Of a DNA stretch of 64,000 bases, positions 8,099-17,350 are shown piece after piece. Source of the stretch: Niallia circulans (lineage in GTDB: Bacteria > Bacillota > Bacilli > Bacillales > Cytobacillaceae). Positions within the stretch are counted from its first letter, which is position 1, and every line of letters begins with the position of its first letter. The position numbers were made by a program, and so were the translations under genes. The DNA lies in the NCBI RefSeq assembly GCF_007273535.1, contig NZ_RIBP01000004.1:1092001-1156000 (forward strand), read 5' to 3'. Under the pieces are notes generated by a model that saw only the letters and a program-made list of their open reading frames with translations, made no database searches and was not told the origin of the DNA.

Positions 8099-8755
8099 AT
8101 GGGTATTTTTAAAAGAATAAAAACGATTGCAAGTGCAGATATTAATGGATTATTGGATAACATGGAAGATCCGATTGCGATGCTTAATGAATATACAAGG
8201 GAAATGGAGCATGAGCTCGGAAAAGCTCAATCAGCTTTATCGCGGCAAATTTTTGTTGAAAACAAACAAGCAGCACTAATTGGACAAACAAAAGAACTAA
8301 TAGAAAGACGAACTCGCCAAGCTAAACTTGCGATTGAAAAGGATGAGGATGGAATTGCAAGGCTTGCCGTTCAAGAAAAAATCAATCATGAGCAGCAGCT
8401 TAGCATCTACGAGCAGCAACTAGAAGCTATCAAGGAGCAAACGAATATCCTGAAGGAAAAGTACAATGAACTGCTAGTTACTTATAATGAGCTTCAGCAT
8501 AAGAAAATCTTGCTTGCATCTCGTGCAAATGTTGCAAACTCTATTAAGCAAATTCAAAAGGTTTCAAGCACCTTTAGTGCGGACAATATTGTAAGAGGTG
8601 TAACGAAAGCTGAGGAGAAAATTCTGTTTATGGAAGCACAAGTACAGGCAGGCGGATATACGAAAAATCCATTAAACAGCTATGCTTGGACAGGCTTCTC
8701 AAATGTTAGTGAGGGCGAAGTTTCAAAGGAATTAGAGAAATTAAAAGCAAAATAG
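8099..8755 (+). CDS. pspA: PspA/IM30-family phage shock protein (LiaH-like)
   Basis: This 218-aa peripheral membrane protein is dominated by a long coiled coil (about 25-185). The opening MGIFKRIKTIASADINGLLDNMEDP is the amphipathic helix and first block of PspA/Vipp1/LiaH proteins, which oligomerise and protect stressed membranes. The C-terminus is SKELEKLKAK. AAAAGGAGAG lies 8 nt before the ATG at 8099; an in-frame ATG at 8054 inside the previous gene is rejected. It is co-transcribed with the upstream small membrane protein and followed by a terminator. The stress signal is not apparent; no LiaR box was recognised upstream. Confidence 0.9.
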   Translation: MGIFKRIKTIASADINGLLDNMEDPIAMLNEYTREMEHELGKAQSALSRQIFVENKQAALIGQTKELIERRTRQAKLAIEKDEDGIARLAVQEKINHEQQLSIYEQQLEAIKEQTNILKEKYNELLVTYNELQHKKILLASRANVANSIKQIQKVSSTFSADNIVRGVTKAEEKILFMEAQVQAGGYTKNPLNSYAWTGFSNVSEGEVSKELEKLKAK

Positions 8756-8765
8756 AAAAAAGAAC

Positions 8766-8800
8766 AGGTCCCGTTTTTAAACGGGGCCTAATTTGTTTTT
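8766..8800 (+). terminator. Terminator after pspA
   Basis: The stem AGGTCCCGTTT / AAACGGGGCCT (one G-U pair) is followed by AATTTGTTTTT. Confidence 0.75.
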
Positions 8801-8900
8801 AGAATGCATTACTAGATATAAGGAACACTAACACTATATTCCTCTAATTAAAAACCCTTCAAAATAATCCCTGAAAGCTAATAAAGGAGTGTTCTTTAAA

Positions 8901-10817
8901 ATGAATAATACAGATGAAGGACTATTACGGGAATCATTTAAAAGGATGAATGCTGTTTTTAAACAATCCTTTAAGGTAAACAAGAATCCATTTCCTTGGC
9001 TGAAGGCATTTTATGCTGGTTTGGCTGCAGCACTCCCTGTATTCATTGGTGTTCTTTTCGGGAGCTTTGAAAATGGGCTATTGGCCGGAATAGGAGGGTT
9101 CACGTATTTATATGTGTTTGATATTCCTTATGTTCAAAGAGCCAAAAAAATATTTCTTGTGCTGGTGTCTATTACCTTTTCTGTATTTATTGGGACCATT
9201 TTGGCACCGTATATTGCTTTATCTGTTTTGATGATGGGTGTTATTGGTGCATTGGCAATTTTTATTTTTAGTGCGCTGAAAATAAACGGACCATCCGCCT
9301 TATTTTTCGTTCTTTGTTTTGCTATGGCAACCGGTATGCCGGTTGATCCATCTCTTGCGCCGATTCGGGCAGGATTTGTTTTTTTAGGTGGAGCTTTATC
9401 TTGGATTCTCGCCATGCTTGGCTGGTTTTTTCATCCTCATAACCCTGAAATAAAGGCAGTGAAAAGGGTTTACTGTGAGCTTGCTGAGTTAATCGATTCT
9501 GTTGGTACAAGCAATGTGAATATAGTAAGACATAGAGTCATTACTGTCATGAGCGAAGCGGAAGCTGTTCTGTTTGCAGGATATGCTTCAAAATCGTCCG
9601 CAAAGCTTTGGAGTCAGCTTTTTCTGTTAAACGAACACGCTAACTTAATTTATTCAAGTATAGCAGCGATTTCTACTACAAACGATAAAATTCCGCCAGT
9701 ATTAGGGCAAGCTGTCCGTCATATCAGTGAAAGGATTGGCACAAGCAATTTACTGAGTAAAGTGGTTGCTTTGCCTGAAGAGATGTCTGCCGAAATAGAG
9801 GGCATAGCCAAAAAGGTAGTGGAGGCAAATGGTATTTTAACGGCGTCGTTAGAGGAATTAAAGCATGAACAGTTTGTTAAGCCTTCCTTTAAAACAATAC
9901 TATTAGGTGCGGTTGATAAAAACTCAATTGTATTTCTGTCTTCTGTTAAGTATGGGGTTGTTTTAATAATAGCGGCACTAATTGCTTATTCTTTTCCGTT
10001 TGAGCGCTCTTACTGGATTCCGCTTTCATGTGCAGCAGTCATGAGTGGGCCGACTATTATTGCCACTTTTCACCGTGCAGTGCAAAGGATGTTGGGGACC
10101 GTTATCGGCTTACTTATTGCAGGGGTAATCCTCATTACTGTGCACAATGGTTTTGTTGTTGCTTTTCTTATCCTTTGTTTAACATTTTTGACAGAGCTGT
10201 TTATCGTCCGTAATTATGGCTTTGCGGCAATTTTCTTTACGGCATCTGCACTCATTATGGCCGAGTATTCCTCGCAAGTGTTTGACTATTCCTATTTTGC
10301 AGTTGTAAGAGTGACAGATATTCTGATAGGAAGTCTTATTGGACTTGCAGGAGTAGTGCTGATTGGCAGGAAATCTGCCTCTAATCTGTTAAATCATTTC
10401 ATTGCTAAAACAATCCGCAGTCAAGGTCAACTCCTTGTAGCAATGTACTCTAATAACATGCCCATCCAAAATAAAGAACAGAATAAAATGCAGACAAATC
10501 TCAGCAACTTGGTGACTGTCTACCAATCGGCATTGGGAGAGTTGTTTGGGAATAGAGCAAGGCTGGAGGCATTATGGCCAGTCATCTTTTTCATTAAACA
10601 AATTAGTCATGAGTTGAATATAGGCATTAAATATGGACAGGAAAAGAAATTCCCTGAAAGCGAGCTTGCTCAATGGCTTTATGCAATGGAAATAATGGCT
10701 CTATCAATGGAGAATAATGTGTATTCTGAACGAAAGGAACTTCCCTTTGTGGAAGGCTTTTCTCATTTGCGCAATGAAGTTCTTAATCTGCAGAAGGGAA
10801 TGGAGCAATTAGAGTAA
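8901..10817 (+). CDS. FUSC-family membrane protein
   Basis: This 638-aa protein has the duplicated plan of the FUSC/aromatic acid exporter superfamily. One bundle of hydrophobic helices lies at about 30-175, a cytoplasmic helical region at 180-345, a second bundle at 350-485, and a helical C-terminal tail follows. The second bundle opens with FPFERSYWIPLSCAAVMSG, a recognisable family block (SYWxxLTxxxV). E. coli relatives (AaeB, YccS) export aromatic acids or are uncharacterised. AAAGGAG at 8884-8890 supports the ATG at 8901 rather than one four codons upstream. It is monocistronic and has no partner gene nearby, so the substrate is unknown. Confidence 0.82.
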   Translation: MNNTDEGLLRESFKRMNAVFKQSFKVNKNPFPWLKAFYAGLAAALPVFIGVLFGSFENGLLAGIGGFTYLYVFDIPYVQRAKKIFLVLVSITFSVFIGTILAPYIALSVLMMGVIGALAIFIFSALKINGPSALFFVLCFAMATGMPVDPSLAPIRAGFVFLGGALSWILAMLGWFFHPHNPEIKAVKRVYCELAELIDSVGTSNVNIVRHRVITVMSEAEAVLFAGYASKSSAKLWSQLFLLNEHANLIYSSIAAISTTNDKIPPVLGQAVRHISERIGTSNLLSKVVALPEEMSAEIEGIAKKVVEANGILTASLEELKHEQFVKPSFKTILLGAVDKNSIVFLSSVKYGVVLIIAALIAYSFPFERSYWIPLSCAAVMSGPTIIATFHRAVQRMLGTVIGLLIAGVILITVHNGFVVAFLILCLTFLTELFIVRNYGFAAIFFTASALIMAEYSSQVFDYSYFAVVRVTDILIGSLIGLAGVVLIGRKSASNLLNHFIAKTIRSQGQLLVAMYSNNMPIQNKEQNKMQTNLSNLVTVYQSALGELFGNRARLEALWPVIFFIKQISHELNIGIKYGQEKKFPESELAQWLYAMEIMALSMENNVYSERKELPFVEGFSHLRNEVLNLQKGMEQLE

Positions 10818-10819
10818 AG

Positions 10820-10845
10820 AAAAAGCTGGCATTAGCCAGCTTTCA
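10820..10845. terminator. Bidirectional terminator between FUSC and DoxX genes
   Basis: The perfect stem AAAGCTGGC / GCCAGCTTT with loop ATTA lies between convergent genes and has a T run on the minus side. Confidence 0.85.
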
Positions 10846-10852
10846 TCATGTA

Positions 10853-11269
10853 TTAAGGTTGATATAACAAAACATAGTCACCAGGTCCTGTTAAGGCAAC
10901 ACCGATTGCCACTGCAATTAAAACAAAATTGTATTCAAATCCACCCTCAGTCATCCAGTACCCATTTTTACCATGGACAGCGAAAATCGCATCAATCATG
11001 ACGATAACAATCATTGCTGCACCTAACCATGTAAGTACACCGGAAGCAAACAGCAAACCGCCGATAAACTCGAATAATCCTGCTAAGATTGCCCATATTT
11101 TCGCTCCCTTTGCAAGACCGATTGTTTTCAGCCAATTGCCTGTTCCTTCAATTCCAGTCCCGCCAAACCAGCCAAAAAGCTTTTGGGCTCCATGTCCAAC
11201 AAAGGTCAAACCCACTACAAGGCGAATAATCAAAAGCCCGCTATTTATCATTACGATATTATGAGCCAT
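10853..11269 (-). CDS. DoxX-family membrane protein
   Basis: This 138-aa protein with four hydrophobic helices carries the DoxX signature RLVVGLTFVGHGAQKLFGWFGG near the N-terminus, and GLFEFIGGLLFASGVLTWLGA in the second segment. DoxX proteins are associated with thiol-oxidoreductase or quinone-linked membrane complexes, but most bacterial members, including this type, are uncharacterised. The start MAHNIVM is chosen because AGAAGG lies 7 nt upstream; an in-frame ATG six codons earlier has no ribosome site. It stands alone. Confidence 0.85.
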   Translation of the reverse strand: MAHNIVMINSGLLIIRLVVGLTFVGHGAQKLFGWFGGTGIEGTGNWLKTIGLAKGAKIWAILAGLFEFIGGLLFASGVLTWLGAAMIVIVMIDAIFAVHGKNGYWMTEGGFEYNFVLIAVAIGVALTGPGDYVLLYQP

Positions 11270-11287
11270 GCTAATACCTTCTTCCAA

Positions 11288-11540
11288 TATTTGTTTTGAG
11301 TAAAAAGTTTTTTTGCCTATTATATGGACAAAAAGTTCAATTTATACAAGCAGTTTCCTGCGAAATCATTATTCTTCAAATGATTTCTGTAATTGTATTT
11401 AAGAACAATCCATTTGCATTTTTACCCAGTGCAGAAAATATAAAACTAATACTTTCCACTATTTAAGCTATGTGTAATAATCAGTTGTTATTATACGCAT
11501 TTCTTTTTTTGAAAGTAAATAAGAATAGTCGGAAATAGAT
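11288..11540. other. AT-rich spacer upstream of doxX, nothing recognised
   Basis: This is very AT-rich DNA containing the doxX promoter region but no open frame or RNA motif that I recognise. It leads into the repeat at 11541-11626. Confidence 0.4.
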
Positions 11541-11626
11541 ATATTTTACTAATATATTGTTATAGAACACAGTCTTCTATAACAATATATTTTACTAATA
11601 TATTGTTATAGAAGACTGTGTTCTAT
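11541..11626. repeat. Composite perfect inverted repeat (28-bp arms) and 27-bp direct repeat
   Basis: Arms at 11562-11589 and 11599-11626 are exact reverse complements over 28 bp with a 9-nt spacer TTTTACTAA. In addition a 27-bp direct repeat beginning ATATTTTACTAATATATTG occurs at 11541-11567 and 11587-11613, offset by 46 bp. The structure would extrude as a long hairpin in RNA or a cruciform in DNA. It is followed by GGCGTCCCTTTTTA and then, about 90 nt later, by the pyruvyl transferase gene. It could be a terminator/attenuator, a mobile-repeat remnant or a protein target. Confidence 0.85.
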
Positions 11627-11716
11627 GGCGTCCCTTTTTAAAAAAAATAGGCATACTTCGTGTTTTACGGGGTAAAGAGACAAAACAGTAATTTTGTTAG
11701 AATGGAGGCACTAATA

Positions 11717-12745
11717 ATGAATACAGAAAAATTAGCAGGAAAACTAGTGAAAGGCATTGCACCTAACATTGATGCTAAAGACTTGTTAAATGATAAAAGA
11801 AAGGTATTCCTTTTCGGCTCGCCAAGCTACACAAATATCGGTGACCAAGCAATAGCATATGCAGAGGAAAAATTTATAAAAAATCATTTTCCATATTATG
11901 AATATATTGAAATTATGGATTACGCGACAGAGGAAGGAATAGAGCTTGTAAAAGAGATAATAAAAGAAGATGATATTGTCTGCTTTACAGGCGGTGGTAA
12001 TCTCGGCAGCCTGTATTTGGAGATTGAAGAGGACAGACGAAAGGTGTTTGAGGTTTTCAAGGATTACAAAACGATTTCTCTTCCTCAGTCTGTTTACTTT
12101 GAAGATACGGAAGAAGGCAACTTGGAAAAACAGAAGTCACAGGATGCTTATCATAAAAACCGCCATTTAACCATTGCGGCGAGAGAATCGCAAACTCTCG
12201 AGGTTGTGAAGGATACCTTTAACTCTAATGTCATCTATACTCCAGATATGGTTCTTTCCCTTGATATTGTTCCTAAAGAGTTGAAAAGGGATGGTGTGCT
12301 GTTTATATTGAGGGCAGACAAAGAAAAGGTGACAGATGAAGATTTCATTACCGATTTAATGAAGTGGGCTGAAAGGATAGGGCCTGTTAACCGAACAGAT
12401 ACAGTACTTTCAGAAGTTGACACTATTGATTATGATGAACGAGAAAAATACTTTTTAGAAATGCTCGAAAAAATCGGTTCAAGCAAAATAGTCATAACAG
12501 ACCGTTTGCATGCGATGGTGTTTTCCATTATTACAAATACCCCTTGCCTTGTGTTTGGGAATAGTTATGGCAAAGCAAAACACTCCTATACAGATTGGCT
12601 GGATGAGCTTAACTTCATTGAATATACGGATACACAGGATATCAGCGAGTTAGAAAGATTAGTGGAAAAGCTTATGAAGGCAGAGCCGAACCGCGTCCAT
12701 TTGGCAGAGGATTTTCAGCCTTTAAAGGACTTCTTCAAAAATTAA
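11717..12745 (+). CDS. Polysaccharide pyruvyl transferase family protein
   Basis: This 342-aa cytoplasmic protein has the family layout: FLFGSPSYTNIGDQAIAYA near residue 29 (the GNxGDxAI block), FTGGGNLGSLYL near 88-99, ISLPQSVYFED near 117, and a C-terminal half with TDRLHAMVFSIITNTPCLVFGNSYGK. The last block is the TDRLH motif typical of pyruvyl and related transferases. Relatives such as EpsO, EpsI and CsaB add ketal pyruvate to exopolysaccharide or wall glycans, using phosphoenolpyruvate. GGAGG 8 nt before the ATG at 11717 fixes the start. It is monocistronic, away from any polysaccharide cluster, so the acceptor glycan is unknown. Confidence 0.85.
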   Translation: MNTEKLAGKLVKGIAPNIDAKDLLNDKRKVFLFGSPSYTNIGDQAIAYAEEKFIKNHFPYYEYIEIMDYATEEGIELVKEIIKEDDIVCFTGGGNLGSLYLEIEEDRRKVFEVFKDYKTISLPQSVYFEDTEEGNLEKQKSQDAYHKNRHLTIAARESQTLEVVKDTFNSNVIYTPDMVLSLDIVPKELKRDGVLFILRADKEKVTDEDFITDLMKWAERIGPVNRTDTVLSEVDTIDYDEREKYFLEMLEKIGSSKIVITDRLHAMVFSIITNTPCLVFGNSYGKAKHSYTDWLDELNFIEYTDTQDISELERLVEKLMKAEPNRVHLAEDFQPLKDFFKN

Positions 12746-12754
12746 ACCAGATGG

Positions 12755-12783
12755 AAAAAGACTGTCAGAGGACAGTCTTTTTT
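12755..12783 (+). terminator. Terminator after the pyruvyl transferase gene
   Basis: The perfect stem AAAAAGACTGTC / GACAGTCTTTTT with a short loop runs into a T tract. Confidence 0.9.
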
Positions 12784-12920
12784 CCGTCTAAAAGCTTGAA
12801 GTAATGAAATGAAGTGGAACTTAGTTCATGAAGAAAGCCTTCAGCTTGAAATAACAGTATAATAAGTGTACAGAAGCAAACATTAGTAAGGATTAATCAC
12901 ATGTTAGAAAAGGGGATACT

Positions 12921-14384
12921 ATGACAAAAAGCAATGAAGCTGGATGGAATTTAGACAATAGCTATGCTCAGCTCCCAGAAAAGTTTTTTACGAGAACAAT
13001 GCCCACATCGGCAGCTGCACCCAAGGTAGTCTTGTTTAATCAAGAGCTTGCCAAAGACTTAGGTTTAAATGCTCAGCTTCTTCAAGAGGAAGCGAGTGCA
13101 GGAGTTTTTGCAGGGAATGATTGTCCACAAGGGGCGGATCCTCTTGCTCAGGCATATGCTGGCCATCAGTTTGGTTACTTCAACAGACTCGGTGATGGGC
13201 GTGCAATTCTGCTAGGAGAGCAAATTACCCCAGCTGGAGAACGAATTGATGTCCAGCTGAAAGGGGCAGGACGGACACCCTATTCCCGCGGCGGAGATGG
13301 TCGCGCAGCACTTGGACCGATGCTACGGGAGTATATTATCAGTGAAGCAATGCATGCCCTCCAGATTCCTACTACAAGAAGCTTGGCCATTACTTTGACA
13401 GGTGAGGACATCCTCCGTGAAACAAGGCTCCCAGGTGCAGTTTTGACAAGAACAGCTGCGAGTCACCTTCGTGTCGGAACTTTCCAGTTTGCAGCACAAT
13501 GGGGAAGCAATGAGGAGCTTAAAGCTCTTGCTGACTATACGATAATGCGTCACTATCCACAATTAGAAAAAGAAGAGAACCGCTATCTCTCACTGCTTGA
13601 GGAAGTGATAAAAACACAGGCTGAGCTTATCTCCAAATGGCAGCTTGTCGGCTTTATCCATGGTGTCATGAACACAGATAACATGACGATCAGCGGGGAA
13701 ACAATTGACTATGGTCCTTGTGCTTTTATGGATGTGTATAGCCCAAATACAGTATTTAGCTCAATCGATACGGAAGGGCGTTATGCGTACGGTAACCAGC
13801 CTGTAATTGGTGGCTGGAACTTAGCTCGTTTAGCAGAGAGTTTGCTACTGTTAATTCATGATGAGGATGAAACAGCACTCGAATTAGCTCAAGAGAAAAT
13901 TTCAGGATATATGAACTTATATAAAGAAAATTGGCTAAATGGTATGCGAAAGAAGCTCGGGCTTTTTCATGCAGAACAAGAGGACGAAGATCTAATCAAT
14001 AAACTGCTGCTGTTGATGGAGAAGTACCAAGCAGATTATACGAATACTTTTCTAGCCCTTACCTTCACGAAAACAGATAATAACGCATTGTTTGCAAGCA
14101 AAGAGTTTGAAGAGTGGCATAAGCTTTGGCAGGATAGACTTGGCAGGCAGACGGAAACAAAAGCTCAAGTGAAAGAGCAGATGAGGAAAGTAAATCCTGC
14201 TGTTATACCAAGGAATCATCGAGTTGAGGAGGCATTAGAGGCTGCGGTCGAGCATGGCGATTACACAGTAATGGAGAAGCTGCTTGACGTCTTATCCCAG
14301 CCATATGCTCATACAGCAGAGCAGGTAGAATATGCACAGCTTCCGATTGACAATGGACCATATCGAACATTCTGCGGCACTTAA
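12921..14384 (+). CDS. selO: Protein adenylyltransferase SelO (YdiU/UPF0061)
   Basis: This 487-aa pseudokinase-fold enzyme transfers AMP to Ser/Thr/Tyr of target proteins. Recognisable blocks are [18 protein letters not shown] (78-94), [19 protein letters not shown] (112-130) and GVMNTDNM (248-255). Residues matching those described for bacterial SelO are Lys114 and Glu137 for nucleotide binding, Asp253 as base, and Asn254 and Asp263 for metal. The protein ends in RTFCGT, keeping the conserved C-terminal Cys. Family members act in redox stress. The ATG is preceded by AAAGGGG. It appears monocistronic, followed by a small hairpin. Confidence 0.93.
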   Translation: MTKSNEAGWNLDNSYAQLPEKFFTRTMPTSAAAPKVVLFNQELAKDLGLNAQLLQEEASAGVFAGNDCPQGADPLAQAYAGHQFGYFNRLGDGRAILLGEQITPAGERIDVQLKGAGRTPYSRGGDGRAALGPMLREYIISEAMHALQIPTTRSLAITLTGEDILRETRLPGAVLTRTAASHLRVGTFQFAAQWGSNEELKALADYTIMRHYPQLEKEENRYLSLLEEVIKTQAELISKWQLVGFIHGVMNTDNMTISGETIDYGPCAFMDVYSPNTVFSSIDTEGRYAYGNQPVIGGWNLARLAESLLLLIHDEDETALELAQEKISGYMNLYKENWLNGMRKKLGLFHAEQEDEDLINKLLLLMEKYQADYTNTFLALTFTKTDNNALFASKEFEEWHKLWQDRLGRQTETKAQVKEQMRKVNPAVIPRNHRVEEALEAAVEHGDYTVMEKLLDVLSQPYAHTAEQVEYAQLPIDNGPYRTFCGT

Positions 14385-14412
14385 GCACTGTATTGTCTTG
14401 CATAAACATAAG

Positions 14413-14440
14413 GATGCTGCCTATAATGATGGCAGCATTA
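14413..14440 (+). terminator. Hairpin after selO
   Basis: The perfect 8-bp stem ATGCTGCC / GGCAGCAT has a 9-nt loop and a weak downstream T content (TACTTATTT). Confidence 0.6.
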
Positions 14441-14489
14441 CTTATTTAAGTGAAAACTGGTTGTTTCCATATATAAGGAGTATAAAACT

Positions 14490-15164
14490 GTGACTAAAAC
14501 AATTACGGAGAAATTAAACCTGCATAAATATGAACATAAAACAGTACTTTATATGCCGGAAAACGGTCCATATGTGGAAGAGTTTAAAGGCTATGAAACA
14601 AAGCTTGTTTCTGGAGAAATGTATGATTTAATTTTTGCATTTGTCCTCGACATGGAAGCAATGAAGCGTATCGTGAGCGAAGTGATAGAGGGATGCTACA
14701 TAAATAAAGGGGGCTATCTCTATCTCGCATATCCTAAAAAAGGGAATAAGGTTTACACCACCTTCATTCACCGTGATGAGCTTATGGATGGGCTTGAGGC
14801 AGATAAGGATGGCTTTATCGGTTGCAGCAATCTTAAATTTAGCAGAATGGTTGGCATGGACGAAATATTTACTGTAGTTGGACTTAAGGAAGACTCTAAA
14901 GGAAAAACTAAGCCAAATAACAAGGTTAGCCAGTCTGTCGGTGACTATCTGGAGCATATCCCGCAAATAGAAAATGACTTGGCAAATGATGTTGACCTTC
15001 TTTCCTTTTATCAATCATTAACGCCGGGCTATCAAAGGGACTGGGCCCGTTATGTATATAGTGCTAAGCAAGAAGCCACAAAGGAAAAAAGGCGGCAAGA
15101 AATGAAAGTAATTCTTAAAGCAGGCTTTAAAAGCCGTGACCTGTATCGCCGGGAGCAAAACTGA
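14490..15164 (+). CDS. YdeI/OmdA-family protein with an N-terminal DUF-type domain
   Basis: This 224-aa soluble protein has a C-terminal block (about 165-220) FYQSLTPGYQRDWARYVYSAKQEATKEKRRQEM that is the signature of the bacteriocin-protection YdeI/OmpD-associated (OmdA) family. The N-terminal 130 residues form a separate alpha/beta domain with GYLYLAYPKKGNKVYTT; I do not recognise a named family there. The start is GTG with AAGGAG 9 nt upstream. The name of the family comes from enterobacterial genetics and does not establish a function here. Confidence 0.75.
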   Translation: MTKTITEKLNLHKYEHKTVLYMPENGPYVEEFKGYETKLVSGEMYDLIFAFVLDMEAMKRIVSEVIEGCYINKGGYLYLAYPKKGNKVYTTFIHRDELMDGLEADKDGFIGCSNLKFSRMVGMDEIFTVVGLKEDSKGKTKPNNKVSQSVGDYLEHIPQIENDLANDVDLLSFYQSLTPGYQRDWARYVYSAKQEATKEKRRQEMKVILKAGFKSRDLYRREQN

Positions 15165-15217
15165 TAAAGTAACACTGTCAGCAAGGACTAAGTAGTGGTA
15201 ACTAATGCCATCAGCCT

Positions 15218-15922
15218 TTATTTGTAAAAAAACACAACTAAATTATCTTGGTGATCTATTGTAGCAAGCAGTATGTCTGCTACTTCTGCTTGGTATTGTG
15301 CTTGCAATTCTGATCTCACCCAATCCTCCTGCTTATGGAGACGCTCTAGTTCTTTTATATCAATCCTTCCATCCTTTATTATTGTGGTCGGCAATTCAAA
15401 AGGAGCGGTTTTGAGTTGGAGTGAAGATGGGGTGACAGGAGCAAACTTTGTTTCAAGGAACACAGAAATACTTCCGTCTGGCTCCCATGTGGCTAATGCC
15501 ACCTTTTTAATATTATCCACTTGCTTACCCCGCAGTTCTCCAAGAAGGATATCAATAGAGATTCTGGCTCTCTTAAGACCATCATAAAGTATAGCACCGT
15601 TTTGAACGACGGTTATTGGGTCCTCGTTAATGACCTTCTGGAGCCAACGCCATTTTAACATCAGTTTTATTCCGCTAATATAGAGAACAACAAGAACTGA
15701 GGTTGTCAGCATGGAGCCTTTTAGGCCAAGCTTTTCCTCTGAAAGGGGATGAGCGATAACGTTTCCAATTACTAATGCTATTACAAAATCCAGCATCCGT
15801 AATTGGGAAATGGACCGATGGCCTAATAGCTTTCCGACGATAATTAAGAAAAAAAAGGCAATAATAGCTCGAAGTATCCATTCAATTGCAGTTAGTGATT
15901 CTTGGCCTTGATGAAAATCCAT
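15218..15922 (-). CDS. DUF421 family membrane protein (YetF/YrbG type)
   Basis: This 234-aa protein has three N-terminal membrane helices (about 13-95) with the family motif GKLLGHRSISQLRMLDFVIALVIGNVIAHPL. A cytoplasmic alpha/beta domain follows, containing NGAILYDGLKRARISIDILLGELR and the C-terminal extension seen in Bacillus members. B. subtilis relatives include YetF, YkjA and the spore protein SpoVAE-associated DUF421 proteins; function is unknown. The ATG lies 8 nt after GAGGGGGG. It is convergent with the YdeI-like gene. Confidence 0.87.
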   Translation of the reverse strand: MDFHQGQESLTAIEWILRAIIAFFFLIIVGKLLGHRSISQLRMLDFVIALVIGNVIAHPLSEEKLGLKGSMLTTSVLVVLYISGIKLMLKWRWLQKVINEDPITVVQNGAILYDGLKRARISIDILLGELRGKQVDNIKKVALATWEPDGSISVFLETKFAPVTPSSLQLKTAPFELPTTIIKDGRIDIKELERLHKQEDWVRSELQAQYQAEVADILLATIDHQDNLVVFFYK

Positions 15923-16083
15923 GGAATTGCCCCCCCTCTGTGTGATCGGCTTAGTTTATCACCGAAGCAGTATTCATAATCATTAATGTTAAAAATATGC
16001 TGCTGTAATAGTTGCCGCAGGAGAAGTATAATTAAGGGCAATCTATTCTTTGTAAGAAAAAATGAAACTAATAGGAGAAAGAA

Positions 16084-17349
16084 ATGCTTATTGGCAATAA
16101 AATTTTCAGTAAATTCCCATCTAACCGGGTTGTAATAACATTAATTGCAGTACTTACCACAATTGCCAGTGAAATAAAGGTTGTTCCCTTTGATGGAGAA
16201 GCTTTTCGTTTCGGTTTGGGCGGCATTACTTTTTTTATGCTGATATTGATATGGCCTCCAAAAACGATATGGAAGGCAGGAGTCATTACTGCAAGTACAA
16301 TTGTTATCATTAGAACATTAGAGGATATGATTTTGCGAAATGGCGAATTTTTACCAAGCTTTATCAGCCATTTTCCTGCTTTTCTTTTTTACCTTATCTA
16401 TGCACTTGGTTTTCATATCATCAAAGTGGAAAGATATAAATCATCACCATTTCATTTAGGAGCATGGGCATTTCTATTTGAATTTTTAGGGAATGCGGCA
16501 GAGCAGCTGCTGCGTTATGAAATCGAAGAAAATATAAATATTGATTTTTGGAGCTGGGCCCTTATGAGTGCAGTAGCTTTATTCCGCAGCTTCTTTGTTG
16601 CTGGTCTTTATGCATCTATAACTGTATCAGAACAGAGGAAGCGAGTGGAGGAAATGCTTGGCGTGGGATCTGAATTATATGCAGAAGCACTCTATTTACA
16701 GAAATCAATGAATCATATCGAAAAAATAACAGCCTCAAGCTATGACTTATATCAAAAATTGAAGAAAAGAGAAGAGCTGTCATTAAGCATGCAAGCACTC
16801 AAAATTGCCCAGGAAATTCATGAAGTCAAAAAAGACTCTCAACGGGTTTTAGCGGGGATTTCCAAAATTACGTCTCAAAAGAAGGAAAACAGCTTAACAC
16901 TTTCTGAGATATTGAGACTGGTTATTGTAGCAAATGAAAAGTATGGGGAATATTTAAAGAAAACAATTTCCTTCCAATTGAAGCTCAGTTCAGATTATGA
17001 GACAGAAAAGCATATCCCTGTGTTGGCCCTTTTAAATAATTTAACTGCAAATGCTGTAGAATCTATTGAAGGTAAGGGGATCATAAAAATAAGTTTATTA
17101 GAAATAAGCGAAAAAACCTGCTTTGTTGTGGAAGATACAGGCTCAGGCATAAAAGAAGAGGACGTGCCGATCCTGTTTGAACCAGGGTATACGACGAAGT
17201 TTAATGATAAAGGTGTTGCCGCTACTGGTATCGGTTTATCTCATGTTAAAGAAATTGTTCAGCAACTGGATGGAAGCATAGAAGTAGAAACACCGAAAGC
17301 AGGCGCAATTTTCCGGATTTCTATACCAACGGAACAATTAAGAAAGTGA
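16084..17349 (+). CDS. glnK: Sensor histidine kinase GlnK (YcbA-like)
   Basis: This 421-aa membrane kinase has about six hydrophobic helices (15-190), then a short dimerisation helix with the phospho-acceptor His246 in QEIHEVKKDSQRV, and a Spo0B/CitA-type ATPase domain: N-box NNLTANAVESI (318-328), G1 VEDTGSGI, F-box LFEPGYTTK, and G2 GIGLSHVKEI. The stop codon lies 1 nt before the start of the cognate regulator gene glnL. In B. subtilis GlnK-GlnL responds to glutamine and activates a glutaminase-glutamine permease operon. The neighbouring symporter gene fits that theme. Assignment rests on domain layout plus the YcbB-type partner. Confidence 0.82.
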   Translation: MLIGNKIFSKFPSNRVVITLIAVLTTIASEIKVVPFDGEAFRFGLGGITFFMLILIWPPKTIWKAGVITASTIVIIRTLEDMILRNGEFLPSFISHFPAFLFYLIYALGFHIIKVERYKSSPFHLGAWAFLFEFLGNAAEQLLRYEIEENINIDFWSWALMSAVALFRSFFVAGLYASITVSEQRKRVEEMLGVGSELYAEALYLQKSMNHIEKITASSYDLYQKLKKREELSLSMQALKIAQEIHEVKKDSQRVLAGISKITSQKKENSLTLSEILRLVIVANEKYGEYLKKTISFQLKLSSDYETEKHIPVLALLNNLTANAVESIEGKGIIKISLLEISEKTCFVVEDTGSGIKEEDVPILFEPGYTTKFNDKGVAATGIGLSHVKEIVQQLDGSIEVETPKAGAIFRISIPTEQLRK

Positions 17350-17350
17350 G

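Noticed and set aside
11562..11626. Invertible promoter or phase-variation switch
   Set aside because: The spacer is only 9 nt, too short for a promoter or for usual site-specific inversion, and no recombinase gene is near.
11635..11716. SigB- or SigF-like promoter (GGGGTAAAG) before the pyruvyl transferase gene
   Set aside because: The -10-like part is present but no -35 of the right sequence and spacing could be found.
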